Shown: positions 53,860 through 61,716 of the stretch, in pieces
Position numbering within the stretch: the first letter of the stretch is position 1
How the letters are laid out: each line of letters starts with the position of its first letter
Assembly (NCBI RefSeq): GCF_001667735.1
Contig: NZ_LZJN01000133.1
Coordinates: forward strand, 27,481-91,480
From: Mycobacterium sp. E183
Lineage (GTDB): Bacteria > Actinomycetota > Actinomycetes > Mycobacteriales > Mycobacteriaceae
Direction: 5' to 3'
DNA length: 64,000 bases
Position numbers and translations under genes: made by a program
The notes under the pieces: model-generated
Told to the model about the DNA's origin: nothing
Database searches by the model: none
What the model saw: the letters and a program-made list of their open reading frames with translations, nothing else

Positions 53860-54258
53860 TCAGTAGCCGCCGCAGACGTTCCCGACGCAGCCGCCACCGC
53901 CACCCGGGCCGCCGCCGCCACCCCCGACACCGGGGATGCTGCCGCCACCGCCGCCGGGGCCGCCGCCGCCCGTCGGACCGCCGGGGACGCCGCCGCCACC
54001 GCCGCCCGGGCCGCCGCCGCCCGTCGGACCGCCGGGGACGCCGCCGCCACCGCCGCCGGGGCCCCCACCGCCCGTGGGGCCGCCCGTGGTGCCACCGCCC
54101 CCACCCGGGGTGGACGGGGCCACGGTGGACGACGGCGTGGTCGTGGGCGTGGTCGTGGTGCTGTTCGTCCCCTTGTTGCCGCCGCCGCATCCGACCGCGA
54201 GCACGAGCATGGCCGCGCCACCGAAGAGCGCGACCGAGTTTCTGGCTGCAGATCTCAT
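53860..54258 (-). CDS. Gly/Pro-rich repeat lipoprotein
   Basis: This 132-residue exported protein has a signal ending in the lipobox LAVGC (SVALFGGAAMLVLAVGCGGG, Cys about residue 24), a Thr/Ser linker (TTTTPTTTPSST), and then three copies of a 17-residue unit (GGPTGGGGPGGGGGG with VP) followed by GGSIPGVGGGGGGPGG and the ending CVGNVCGGY. ATG 54258 is chosen since in-frame sequence upstream runs antisense through the neighbouring gene. It shares its signal peptide style with the gene at 54417. Function unknown; likely a surface glycine-rich linker or adhesive protein. Confidence 0.72.
   Translation of the reverse strand: MRSAARNSVALFGGAAMLVLAVGCGGGNKGTNSTTTTPTTTPSSTVAPSTPGGGGGTTGGPTGGGGPGGGGGGVPGGPTGGGGPGGGGGGVPGGPTGGGGPGGGGGSIPGVGGGGGGPGGGGGCVGNVCGGY
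53940..54090 (-). repeat. In-gene tandem repeat of 51 bp
   Basis: Three tandem near-identical 51-bp units (GC 80 percent or more, built from CCG/GCC triplets with a GTCGGACCG core) code for the Gly/Pro repeats of the lipoprotein. Exact in-frame length suggests expansion and contraction by slippage. Confidence 0.75.
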
Positions 54259-54369
54259 CTGGAAGTCCCCAATCCCCACTTGCACCACGGCAACTGGTCC
54301 ACTTCTCCTTACCCCGGCACACGGCCGGGCAAACGGGTCGCGGTGCGGGGGCTCCAACCCGCGGAGACG

Positions 54370-54400
54370 CCGATGGCCCATCACCGGGATGGGCCATCGG
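54370..54400. terminator. Perfect hairpin between the two small secreted-protein genes
   Basis: CCGATGGCCCATC (54370-54382) and its perfect complement (54388-54400) give a 13-bp stem with a 5-nt loop, 16 bp after the stop of the minus-strand gene at 54417. The same core recurs at 54824-54856. A terminator is the simplest reading. Confidence 0.6.
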
Positions 54401-54416
54401 AGAAAAGGAGGTCGGG

Positions 54417-54620
54417 TTAGCAGTCGAGACCGGACACGCAGCCCGCCAGGGTGGCCGGGTGGGCACCGGACGCGACCGTCGGTGCCGCCGTGATCCCGGA
54501 TGTCGCGTGCGTCGCCGCGCCGGCGGTCGGGCTGACGCCGAAACCGCCGAATCCGACCGCCAGGGCCACCGCGGCCATCCCGCCGAACACCGCAACCGCC
54601 GTTCTCATCTGCGCCTTCAT
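54417..54620 (-). CDS. Small exported protein
   Basis: This 67-residue protein starts at ATG 54620 after AAGGGAG and reads MKAQMRTAVAVFGGMAAVAL, a Sec signal ending near GAAT. The mature part is Ala/Thr-rich with two cysteines at the end (LAGCVSGLDC), which could make a disulfide. The gene belongs to the many tiny mycobacterial exported proteins with no known role. Its signal resembles that of the Gly-rich lipoprotein downstream, and hairpins with the same core lie on both sides. Confidence 0.7.
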   Translation of the reverse strand: MKAQMRTAVAVFGGMAAVALAVGFGGFGVSPTAGAATHATSGITAAPTVASGAHPATLAGCVSGLDC

Positions 54621-54823
54621 CAGCCACTCCCTTCCCTTTGTGCGCGTCTGGAGGTGGCGCGCATCCATACCCAAATTCTACACCTGTGCAACTGTTGCTC
54701 CAGACAAGTTTTTGCCGTCACCCATGCGCGGTGCACCCCGTTGGCCGCCAGTAGCGGTAAAGGGCTGAGGAAACGGGACTTGGCGTGACGAGACGCTTGC
54801 GCGGAACCGGGGCGCGTTAGGAG

Positions 54824-54856
54824 CCGATGGCCCATCTCGGGCTAATGGACCATCGG
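54824..54856. repeat. Second copy of the CCGATGGCCCAT inverted repeat
   Basis: CCGATGGCCCAT (54824-54835) pairs with ATGGACCATCGG (54845-54856) with one mismatch and a 9-nt loop. The arm is the same as in the hairpin at 54370-54400. Confidence 0.6.
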
Positions 54857-54998
54857 CGAGTCAAATCGTATCCGCGGACAACTGTTGCTATGCGGGATTC
54901 TGGTTATGCGCCGGTAAGAAACTTTCTTATTCGTAAATTGGATAGTCCGCTCGCGGCATGACGCCAAAGCCCCGCTCTGAGCGATGGCGTAGGCAGAA

Positions 54999-55024
54999 CT
55001 CGAGCGAACCGCGGTTCGCTCGAG
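54999..55024 (-). terminator. 26-bp perfect palindrome after aceA
   Basis: The sequence CTCGAGCGAACCG followed by its exact complement spans 54999-55024, 9 bp after the aceA stop. The hairpin would have about 11 bp of stem and a tight 4-nt loop. It is placed where an intrinsic terminator for aceA is expected. Confidence 0.65.
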
Positions 55025-55033
55025 GGCCGCTCC

Positions 55034-57325
55034 TTAGTCTTCCTTGGTGATCAGCTTCCGTAGCGCCACGCGATCGGGCTTCAGCAACTCCTCGATGCGC
55101 GGACGGTTCACCTCGGCGACGATGATCTCGCCGACCTCCTGGTTCACCTCGGTGAAGATGCCGTGGGACTTCATCTTCGACGTTTGATACTGATTGTCCT
55201 CGGTCGGCGTCACGTAATACACCGCGTCGGCCTTGAAGCGGTGCACCAGCCATAGGTGAATCAGCGTCATCAACCGCTTCTGGCGCAGCTTTTCGGCGAA
55301 CGTGTTCTGGTCGCGCACCGTGAGGATGCTGCGGCCGTGCCGATCCTTGATCGGGTCGAACACGACGTTGGCCAGCTGCTCGTCCCCGTTTCCGTGGATC
55401 CCCAGCACCAATACGTCCGAGCCTGGCCGGCGCGGCCGCAGCTGCACGCGCAGCTTCTCGCCGAGCTGGTAGTGCTCGCTCCACAGCGCCAGCCACTCCT
55501 CCAGCAGCTTCTTGGGCACCTCCGTCTGCACGAGGTGCTGGTGCTGGGTCGAACCCTTGCCCATCGCCTTGGTGGTCGCGGTCCGGCCCGAGGACGCCTG
55601 CAGCGCCGCATCGCTGCGCGGCCCGCCGACCAGCGTCTGCGGCGTGCGATACGGCGACTCCACCAGGCGCATCTTGCGCTGCAGGCGAGCCAGCGCCAGC
55701 ATGCCGTCCTGCCTCAGGGACGCCGCGAACTCCTCGGCGGCGACGCCGTCGATCTGGTGGCCGCCGTAGGTGATGAAGTTGAAGACGAAGCCCATCTTGC
55801 CGAGCTCCTCGGGGAAGCGCTTCATCTCCTCATCGGTCATGCCGGTGGTGTCCCAGTTGAACGACGGGGACAGGTTGTAGGCCAGCATCTGCTCGGGGAA
55901 CTCGGCGTGGATCGCCTCGGCGAACTGCCGGGCGTCGGCGAGATCGGCCGTCTTGGTCTCCATCCAGAGCACGTCGGCGAACGGCGCCGCGGCCAGCGAC
56001 TTGGCGATCGCATAGGGGATGCCGCCGCGGATCTGGTAGTAGCCCTCCGGCGTCTTCGCCAGCTCGCAGTCCCACGGCGGGTCGACGCCCAGCTGCTTCG
56101 CCTTCTCCCGTGCGGCGTAGAGCGACGCGCGCTGCGCGAATTGCCGCCATTCCGCCGGGCTCATGCCCACCGGCTCGTCCTCTTCGCTCTCGCTGAATTC
56201 GAGCACCTCCGCGACGGCCTCGCCGTAGGTCATCAGGCCGGCGTCGTCCTCCCAGGCCGCCACGAACCGCGACTCGACCTGGTCGAAGAGGTCGTCGATC
56301 GAACCCTGCCCGTCTTCGCGCCGGGCGTTGACGGCCTCGGAGATCAGTCCCTGGATGCCCTGGCGTTCCAGCCATGCGCTGGCCGCGGCGTACTCCGAAT
56401 CCGCCAGGGCGTAGAGGAGATGGCCGTTGAGTTCCTTGACACCCAGCTCGTAGAAGCGGCGGAGTAGCGCCAGGAAACAGGCCTTGTACGACGGGATGTT
56501 GAGGTTGGTGGCGCCGAGCAGGAACGGCTGGTCGCGCTCGTCGGCGCGGCTGTCGATCAGGTTGGCCGCCTCGGCGTCGGTGCGGGCGACGATGATCCCC
56601 GGCACCCGCATGACGTCGAGCTGGAAGCGAGCGGCGTTGAGCCGCTTGATCTGTTCGTCGGAGGGCACCAGCACCTTGCCGCCCTGGTGGCCGCACTTCT
56701 TGGTGCCGGGGCGCTGGTCCTCGATGTGGTAGCCGGCGACGCCCACCTCGACGAAGCGGCGGACGAGGTTGCGCACGTGCGGATCGCCGCCGTGGCCGGT
56801 GTCCGCGTCGGCGATGATGAACGGGCGGTAGTCGTAGGCGGGCGTGCTGGCTCGCTGCGCCTCGCTCATGTTGAGCCGTTGGTATTGCTGGTTGCGGTCG
56901 GCGGTCAGCAGGGCGCGGACGAGTACCGCGGCGTCGTCGGGCACCTGGCTCAGGGGGTAGCTCGCCAGGTCCGGGCCGGGGTCCTCGGTGGTGGAGCCTT
57001 TGGCCGACGTTGCCCAGCCGCCGAGGTAGATGCCCTCGATGCCCATCCGCTTCATCGCCACGGCCTGGCCCGGCGAGTAGGGCCCGAACGTGGTGATGCT
57101 CTTCTTGGTGGCGAACAGCTCGCGAAGCCGGTCGTAGAAGGCCGCCGCCGCCTCGCGCGCCACGATGTAGTCGGTGGGGATCGTGCCGCGTTGTTCCACT
57201 ACCTGGCGGGCCGTGTAGAGACGAGTGATTCCGGCGAACCGCGGGCCGTCCATGTATCGCTGGGTGGCGGCGATGTCGTCTTCGTACGAGGTCCGGACTT
57301 CAGTGTCCGAGTCAATGATGGCCAT
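55034..57325 (-). CDS. aceA: Isocitrate lyase 2 (full-length AceA)
   Basis: This 763-residue isocitrate lyase cleaves isocitrate into succinate and glyoxylate (glyoxylate shunt) and, in mycobacteria, also 2-methylisocitrate. The active-site motif [11 protein letters not shown] places the catalytic Cys at residue 211; [15 protein letters not shown] and [12 protein letters not shown] are conserved. The length and the added C-terminal domain match ICL2, which is split into aceAa and aceAb in M. tuberculosis H37Rv but whole here. ATG 57325 is the conserved start; an open frame upstream to 57631 is not conserved-looking. Confidence 0.96.
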   Translation of the reverse strand: MAIIDSDTEVRTSYEDDIAATQRYMDGPRFAGITRLYTARQVVEQRGTIPTDYIVAREAAAAFYDRLRELFATKKSITTFGPYSPGQAVAMKRMGIEGIYLGGWATSAKGSTTEDPGPDLASYPLSQVPDDAAVLVRALLTADRNQQYQRLNMSEAQRASTPAYDYRPFIIADADTGHGGDPHVRNLVRRFVEVGVAGYHIEDQRPGTKKCGHQGGKVLVPSDEQIKRLNAARFQLDVMRVPGIIVARTDAEAANLIDSRADERDQPFLLGATNLNIPSYKACFLALLRRFYELGVKELNGHLLYALADSEYAAASAWLERQGIQGLISEAVNARREDGQGSIDDLFDQVESRFVAAWEDDAGLMTYGEAVAEVLEFSESEEDEPVGMSPAEWRQFAQRASLYAAREKAKQLGVDPPWDCELAKTPEGYYQIRGGIPYAIAKSLAAAPFADVLWMETKTADLADARQFAEAIHAEFPEQMLAYNLSPSFNWDTTGMTDEEMKRFPEELGKMGFVFNFITYGGHQIDGVAAEEFAASLRQDGMLALARLQRKMRLVESPYRTPQTLVGGPRSDAALQASSGRTATTKAMGKGSTQHQHLVQTEVPKKLLEEWLALWSEHYQLGEKLRVQLRPRRPGSDVLVLGIHGNGDEQLANVVFDPIKDRHGRSILTVRDQNTFAEKLRQKRLMTLIHLWLVHRFKADAVYYVTPTEDNQYQTSKMKSHGIFTEVNQEVGEIIVAEVNRPRIEELLKPDRVALRKLITKED

Positions 57326-57648
57326 GGCCCTACGCTCCCTGTTCGGCACGATTCCCTTGAACGTGAGTCTATCCCCGGGGGTGACGGATAAATCAGGGGT
57401 CGAAAGACCCGTGCCAAAACTGTTGCCAACTGCCCTACTCCGGCCCGCGCCGGCGCCACGAGGCCGCCGGGCACACAAGATCGTCGGTATCGCCGCAACG
57501 GCCCGAACCGGCGCTCGCATTTCGGATTCGATGAGAATCTTTGTGCTGCAATGGTTGTCGATAACATCCAGCCCTTGCCCCGACTGGCCGGAAGAGTTGA
57601 AATACGAAAAACCGGCGAATCCAGCAAACAAGAGGTAGGGTAATCGCC
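57326..57648. other. Divergent intergenic region between aceA and the Rv1914c-like gene
   Basis: About 320 bp with no gene. It must carry the aceA promoter and that of the plus-strand gene, whose ribosome site AGAGGTAGGG lies at 57630-57639. The aceA reading frame stays open by GC bias but has no coding signs here. Confidence 0.4.
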
Positions 57649-58023
57649 GTGCAGACGGAATTGCGCTATGACCGGTGGTATCTACCGCTTTCGGTTCCCG
57701 TCGGAATGGGACCCAAGCGCAGCGAGCTCAGGGTGGATGCCGGCACCCTACACGTCAAGATGGGTTGGGCATTCGACGCTCACGTACCGCTGGCGTCGAT
57801 CACCCGGGCCGAGCGGGCGGACGACCGGGTCTTCACCTTGGGGGTGCACTATTCGGGTGGACGCTGGCTCGTCAACGGTTCGGGTAAGGGCCTGGTGGCC
57901 TTGACGATTGAGCCACCGGTGGAGGCGAAAGCCGTGGGCCGAACGATTTCGCTGCGCGAGTTATGGGTCAGTGTCACCGACCCGGATGCCCTGATCGCCG
58001 CCTGCACCGGCCCGCGCGTCTAA
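57649..58023 (+). CDS. Conserved protein, Rv1914c-like
   Basis: This 124-residue protein of unknown function starts at GTG 57649 after AGAGGTAGGG. It is predicted as mostly beta ([60 protein letters not shown]) and ends with a short helix before a stop that overlaps the next gene by 4 bp. Position between the ICL2 gene and an MBL gene matches Rv1914c next to aceAa in M. tuberculosis. No signal or membrane segment. Function unassigned. Confidence 0.82.
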   Translation: MQTELRYDRWYLPLSVPVGMGPKRSELRVDAGTLHVKMGWAFDAHVPLASITRAERADDRVFTLGVHYSGGRWLVNGSGKGLVALTIEPPVEAKAVGRTISLRELWVSVTDPDALIAACTGPRV

Positions 58024-58742
58024 CCCGGCTCGAGGCCCGCTCGTCGGGCCAGCCAATCCCGCTGGCGGCGGATGAAACCGGCGTCGACGACGCTTCCGTG
58101 GCCCGGCACGTAGATGGCTTCGGGTCCGCCCGCCGCGAGTATCCGATCGAGGGTGAACGGCCAGGCGGCCAGATCGGAATCGGCATCGATATCGGGGTCG
58201 GCGGACTCCTCGACGAGATCACCGGTGAAGACGACAACCGGGTCGTCTTCGCCGTCGACGCCGGGCGCGATGACGACCAGGTCCGCAGTGGTGTGTCCCC
58301 GGCCCAGGTGGGCGATCGTCACGGAGCGGTCGCCCAGGTCGACGACCGCGTCGTGGACGCCGCGCCGCGGTGGCTTCAGCGCCGCGACCGCGCGGTCGAC
58401 CTCAGCGGCGTCCGCGCCATAACTGACGGCATCCGAACGAAGGTGATCGACGGCGGACGACAAGTATTCGACGACCTCAGGGGCGCAAAGGATTTCAGCT
58501 CCGCCGAACGCCGAAGAGCCCAGGACGTGGTCGAAGTGCTTGTGCGTCAACACGACATGCGTGACCGGTCGTCCCGCGAGCTCGCGGACGTCGGCGGCGA
58601 TCGCGTCGGCTTCGACCAGCGTGGTGCCGGTGTCGACGAGCAGCGCGCCGGTGCGGCCCCGCACCAGGGCGACGGTCACGTCGCAGAACGCCAGCCGGCA
58701 GCGCTGCACGCTGGGTGTCAGCCGCTCCCAGGTGAAGTGCAT
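58020..58742 (-). CDS. MBL-fold metal-dependent hydrolase, Rv1913-like
   Basis: This 240-residue metallo-beta-lactamase-fold protein has the metal motif THKHFDHVLGSSAF (H-x-H-x-D-H) near residue 66, LGRGHTTADLVVIAPG near 150 with the third-strand His, FTGDLVEES with Asp, and VPGHGSVVDAGF with His. It should hydrolyse a thioester, ester or similar bond. ATG 58742 is chosen because MHFTWERLTPSVQR begins the fold; GTG 58763 is possible. Position matches Rv1913. Divergent from an ArsR gene, and its 3' end overlaps the convergent Rv1914c-like gene. Confidence 0.9.
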   Translation of the reverse strand: MHFTWERLTPSVQRCRLAFCDVTVALVRGRTGALLVDTGTTLVEADAIAADVRELAGRPVTHVVLTHKHFDHVLGSSAFGGAEILCAPEVVEYLSSAVDHLRSDAVSYGADAAEVDRAVAALKPPRRGVHDAVVDLGDRSVTIAHLGRGHTTADLVVIAPGVDGEDDPVVVFTGDLVEESADPDIDADSDLAAWPFTLDRILAAGGPEAIYVPGHGSVVDAGFIRRQRDWLARRAGLEPG

Positions 58743-58791
58743 AACCGGGAAGATAGCGGTCACCGCGGCCCGCTGCGGGCGCCCGGGATGG

Positions 58792-58821
58792 TTGACACGT
58801 CGGAAATATCCGACATATATT
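58792..58821 (+). promoter_or_regulatory. ArsR promoter with operator in the spacer (leaderless start)
   Basis: TTGACA (58792-58797) and ATATAT (58815-58820) are 17 bp apart, and the perfect palindrome GTCGGA-AATA-TCCGAC (58799-58814) fills the spacer. The transcript would start at or next to GTG 58829. The layout is typical of self-repressing ArsR regulators. Confidence 0.7.
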
Positions 58822-58828
58822 GCCGGGC

Positions 58829-59143
58829 GTGGCTGGCACCGACCGCGTCTTCCTCGCGCTGGCCAATCCCGTGCGGCGGGAAGTCCTGGAGATCCTGTCC
58901 CGCCAGCCGCTGTCCGCCGGGAAACTCTGCGAGCGGTTCGACCTCAGCCGCCCCGCGGTCGCCGAGCACCTCAAGGTTCTGCGCGACGCCGGGCTGGTGG
59001 CCGACGAGCCGCAGGGCCGGCATCGCATCTATCACCTGACCGCGGAACCGTTGGCGCAACTCGGTGAGTGGCTGCATCCGTTCGAGAAGTTCTGGCGAGC
59101 ACGACTGGCCAAACTCGCCGAGACGGCAGAGGAGTGGGAATGA
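58829..59143 (+). CDS. ArsR-family transcriptional repressor
   Basis: This 104-residue winged-helix protein has LALANPVRREVLEILSRQPL, SAGKLCERFDLSRPAVAEHL (helix-turn-helix) near residue 33 and VLRDAGLVADEPQGRHRIYH for the wing. No metal-binding Cys pair (ELCVC type) is present, so it may sense something other than metals. GTG 58829 is chosen because the promoter implies a leaderless message; TTG 58820 is in frame but lies in the -10 element. Its stop overlaps the SRPBCC start by 4 bp, the common ArsR-SRPBCC pair. Confidence 0.92.
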   Translation: MAGTDRVFLALANPVRREVLEILSRQPLSAGKLCERFDLSRPAVAEHLKVLRDAGLVADEPQGRHRIYHLTAEPLAQLGEWLHPFEKFWRARLAKLAETAEEWE

Positions 59144-59550
59144 GGAAGACGTCGACGCCCGCGACGATCCGGGTGGATCAGTTCGTGGCCGCCCCGCCTG
59201 CGAAAGTGTGGCGCTTGTTGACCGAGCCGGACCTGCTGCGGCTGTGGTGGGCCGAGTGCGACGTGGCCGCGGTCGTCGGCCACCAGTTCACCCTCGACAT
59301 GCCGGGCTACGGCACGCAGCCATGCAAGGTGCTCGAGGTCGATCCCCCGCGCCGGTTCGTGTACACCTTCACGCCCGCGTGGACGCTCACCTGGCGCCTG
59401 GAGCCGGAGGGTGACGGCACCCGAGTGTTCTTGGAACACAGCGGTTTCGACTTGGACGACAAGAGGATGGCCGACGCCTTCCGGCGGATGGAGCCCGGCT
59501 GGTCCGGCGTCGTCCTCCCCCGCCTGGCCGACGCCGTCAACCGGGCCTGA
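59140..59550 (+). CDS. SRPBCC/AHSA1-type protein coupled to ArsR
   Basis: This 136-residue protein has the AHSA1 (activator of Hsp90 ATPase-like) START fold: VDQFVAAPPAKVWRLLTEPD, LLRLWWAECDVAAVVGHQFT near residue 27 and FVYTFTPAWTLTWRLEPEG near 75. In ArsR-AHSA1 modules it is commonly the ligand-handling partner of the repressor. ATG 59140 overlaps the ArsR stop (ATGA), so translation is coupled. The FadB5 gene follows 20 bp later and may belong to the same operon. Confidence 0.88.
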   Translation: MRKTSTPATIRVDQFVAAPPAKVWRLLTEPDLLRLWWAECDVAAVVGHQFTLDMPGYGTQPCKVLEVDPPRRFVYTFTPAWTLTWRLEPEGDGTRVFLEHSGFDLDDKRMADAFRRMEPGWSGVVLPRLADAVNRA

Positions 59551-59570
59551 GCCGCCGGGGAGGAAGTGCA

Positions 59571-60575
59571 ATGCGTGCAGTCGTCATCACCAAGCGCGGC
59601 GATCCATCGGTGCTGCGGGTGCAGCAGCGGCCCGATCCGCCGCTACCGGGCCCGGGACAGCTGCGGGTCGCGGTGCGCGCGGCGGGGGTGAACTTCGCCG
59701 ATCACCTCGCCCGCGTCGGCCTGTACCCAGACGCGCCGAAACTTCCGGCGGTGGTCGGTTACGAGGTCGCCGGGACGGTCGAGGCCGTCGGCGAGGGCGT
59801 CGATCCCGGCCGCGTGGGCGAACGGGTGCTGGCGGGCACGCGGTTCGGCGGCTACGCCGAGGTCGTCAACGTGACGGCGAGCGACTCCGTGCCGCTGCCG
59901 GCCGCGATGGGCTTCGAACAGGGCGCCGCCGTCCCGGTCAACTACGCGACCGCATGGGCCGCGCTGCACGGATACGGGTCGCTGCGCGCCGGTGAACGGG
60001 TGCTGGTGCATGCCGCGGCCGGCGGCGTGGGCATCGCGGCCGTTCAGTTCGCGAAAGCGGCCGGGGCCGAGGTGCATGGCACCGCATCACCCGCCAAGCA
60101 TCAGAGGCTGGCCGAACTGGGGGTGGACCGAGCGATCGATTACCGCCGCGACGGCTGGTGGGAGGGCCTGCAACCGTACGACCTGGTGCTCGATGCGCTG
60201 GGTGGCACGTCGTTGCGGCGGTCCTATGCGCTATTGCGACCGGGCGGAAGGCTTGTGGGCTACGGGGTTTCGAATCTGCAGCACGGTGAGAAGCGCTCTC
60301 TGCGGGCGGCGGCCCCGCACGCGCTGGCGATGCTGCGCGGGTTCAACCTGATCGACCAACTCTCGGAGTCCAAGGCCGTGATCGGCCTCAACATGCTGAG
60401 GCTGTGGGACGACCGCGGCACGCTCGAGCCGTGGATCACCCCGCTGACGGAGGCGCTCGAGGACGGGACCATCGCTCCGATCGTCCACGCGGCGGTGCCC
60501 TTCGACGAAGCGCCGGAGGCGCACCGCATTCTCGCGGCGCGCGAGAACGTCGGCAAAGTGGTCCTGGTTCCGTGA
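59571..60575 (+). CDS. fadB5: Quinone oxidoreductase / MDR family, FadB5-like
   Basis: This 334-residue medium-chain zinc-free oxidoreductase should reduce quinones or alpha,beta-unsaturated carbonyls with NADPH. MRAVVITKRGDPSVLRVQQR, AAGVNFADHLARVGLYPDA near residue 41, VGYEVAGTVEAVGEGVDPG and the nucleotide motif VHAAAGGVGIAAVQFAKAAG near 147 are all present. Length 334 and location two genes from Rv1913 match Rv1912c (fadB5), a name based on annotation rather than on shown beta-oxidation activity. It follows the ArsR-SRPBCC pair on the same strand. Confidence 0.9.
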   Translation: MRAVVITKRGDPSVLRVQQRPDPPLPGPGQLRVAVRAAGVNFADHLARVGLYPDAPKLPAVVGYEVAGTVEAVGEGVDPGRVGERVLAGTRFGGYAEVVNVTASDSVPLPAAMGFEQGAAVPVNYATAWAALHGYGSLRAGERVLVHAAAGGVGIAAVQFAKAAGAEVHGTASPAKHQRLAELGVDRAIDYRRDGWWEGLQPYDLVLDALGGTSLRRSYALLRPGGRLVGYGVSNLQHGEKRSLRAAAPHALAMLRGFNLIDQLSESKAVIGLNMLRLWDDRGTLEPWITPLTEALEDGTIAPIVHAAVPFDEAPEAHRILAARENVGKVVLVP

Positions 60576-60610
60576 GTTTTTAGCGGCGCCGCAGTGGTTA
60601 TCTATCCTGC

Positions 60611-61054
60611 ATGGCTGTCACCGAATCCCGCGAGGTCGTCATCGAAGCGACACCGGATGAGATCCTGGATGTGCTGTTCGACATCGAATCCCTGCCCGAG
60701 TGGTCCTCGGTTCACCAAAAGGTGGAGGTTCTCGAGCGCGACGATCAGGGCCACCCCACCAGGTCGAAGCAGGTGGTCAAGCTCGTCGGGGTCAGCGACG
60801 AACAGGAGCTGGCGTACACCGTTCACGACGACGGGGTGAGCTGGACCCTGGTCCGCGCCAAACAGCAACGCGCGCAGGACGGCCGCTACACGCTGACGCC
60901 CGACGGTGACTCGACCCGGGTGAGCTTCGATCTGACCGTCGACCTGTTGATGCCGGTGCCCGGGTTCCTGATCAAGCGCGGGTCCAAGAGCCTGATGGAC
61001 ACCGCCACGAAGGGGCTGCGTAAGCGGGTGCTCGACAAGAAGCGCGACTCCTAA
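60611..61054 (+). CDS. SRPBCC (polyketide-cyclase-like) protein
   Basis: This 147-residue protein has the START-type fold of polyketide cyclases: [40 protein letters not shown] near residue 20 and LDKKRDS at the C-terminus after [20 protein letters not shown]. The small hydrophobic pocket can bind lipids. The gene is 36 bp after FadB5 on the same strand and may be co-transcribed. It is a different subfamily from the SRPBCC genes at 51608 and 59140. No function assigned. Confidence 0.82.
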   Translation: MAVTESREVVIEATPDEILDVLFDIESLPEWSSVHQKVEVLERDDQGHPTRSKQVVKLVGVSDEQELAYTVHDDGVSWTLVRAKQQRAQDGRYTLTPDGDSTRVSFDLTVDLLMPVPGFLIKRGSKSLMDTATKGLRKRVLDKKRDS

Positions 61055-61104
61055 CGGCGCTCTGGCCCTACCGGACGGCCGCCCCGCGGTCCACACTGTC
61101 CCTT

Positions 61105-61713
61105 ATGAAATCGCCGACCCCGCGCGGCCCTCGCAGGATCGCACCGATCATCGGCGGGCTGGCGATCATCGCCGCGCTGGCCGGCTGCGGCGGCCACGGC
61201 GACACCCATATGACCGCGCCGTCGACGCCCAAGGTGACGACCCTCGGGCGCACCGTCGCGGCCGCGCCCGCCGGGGCCCCGTTGACCATCAGCAGCCCGG
61301 CGTTCGGTGACGGCGCCCCGATCCCCGTGCAGTACACGTGCAAAGGGGCCAACATCGCGCCGCCGCTGACGTGGTCGGCGCCGCTGGGGGCGGCGCTCGT
61401 GGTCGACGACCCGGACGCCGTCAACGGGCTGTACGTGCACTTGGTCGTGACCGGCATCGCCCCGGGTCCCGGTAGCACCACCGACGGTCAGACGCCGGCC
61501 GGCGCGACCACGCTGCCGAACTCGGCCGGACAGCCCGCGTACAAGGGCCCGTGCCCGCCGGCGGGAACCGGCACGCACCACTACCGGTTCACCCTTTACC
61601 AGCTGCCCAACGACTACCAGCTTCCCGGTGGCCTCGCGGGCGTGCAGGCGGCGCAAACGATCGGTGGCGCCGCCACCGCCCAGGCGCAGCTGACCGGAAC
61701 GTTCGCGGGCTGA
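61105..61713 (+). CDS. lppC: YbhB/YbcL (PEBP-family) lipoprotein, LppC-like
   Basis: This 202-residue exported lipoprotein has a signal ending in the lipobox LAGC (Cys at residue 28). The phosphatidylethanolamine-binding-protein fold follows: [35 protein letters not shown] near residue 82, the [18 protein letters not shown] motif near 108, and [15 protein letters not shown] near 160. Length 202 and the order behind fadB5 match M. tuberculosis LppC (Rv1911c, 201 residues). It should bind a phospholipid headgroup or protein partner at the membrane. Followed by a convergent desaturase-like gene. Confidence 0.85.
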   Translation: MKSPTPRGPRRIAPIIGGLAIIAALAGCGGHGDTHMTAPSTPKVTTLGRTVAAAPAGAPLTISSPAFGDGAPIPVQYTCKGANIAPPLTWSAPLGAALVVDDPDAVNGLYVHLVVTGIAPGPGSTTDGQTPAGATTLPNSAGQPAYKGPCPPAGTGTHHYRFTLYQLPNDYQLPGGLAGVQAAQTIGGAATAQAQLTGTFAG

Positions 61714-61716
61714 GCG

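Larger units (their letters stand above)
54675..55033. other. Intergenic region upstream of small secreted gene and downstream of aceA
   Basis: No gene is convincing. It holds the promoter of the small exported gene, the inverted repeat CCGATGGCCCAT / ATGGACCATCGG (54824-54856) and, at 54999-55024, a 26-bp palindrome downstream of aceA. AT-rich near 54910-54945. Confidence 0.45.

Noticed and set aside
53940..54090. Tandem 51-bp units considered as a CRISPR array
   Set aside because: No spacers, length in multiples of three and in frame with Gly codons, so it is a coding repeat.
55034..57631. Longer 865-codon isocitrate lyase start at 57631
   Set aside because: Extra 102 residues are Arg/Pro-rich without similarity; ICL2 starts at [16 protein letters not shown] 57325.
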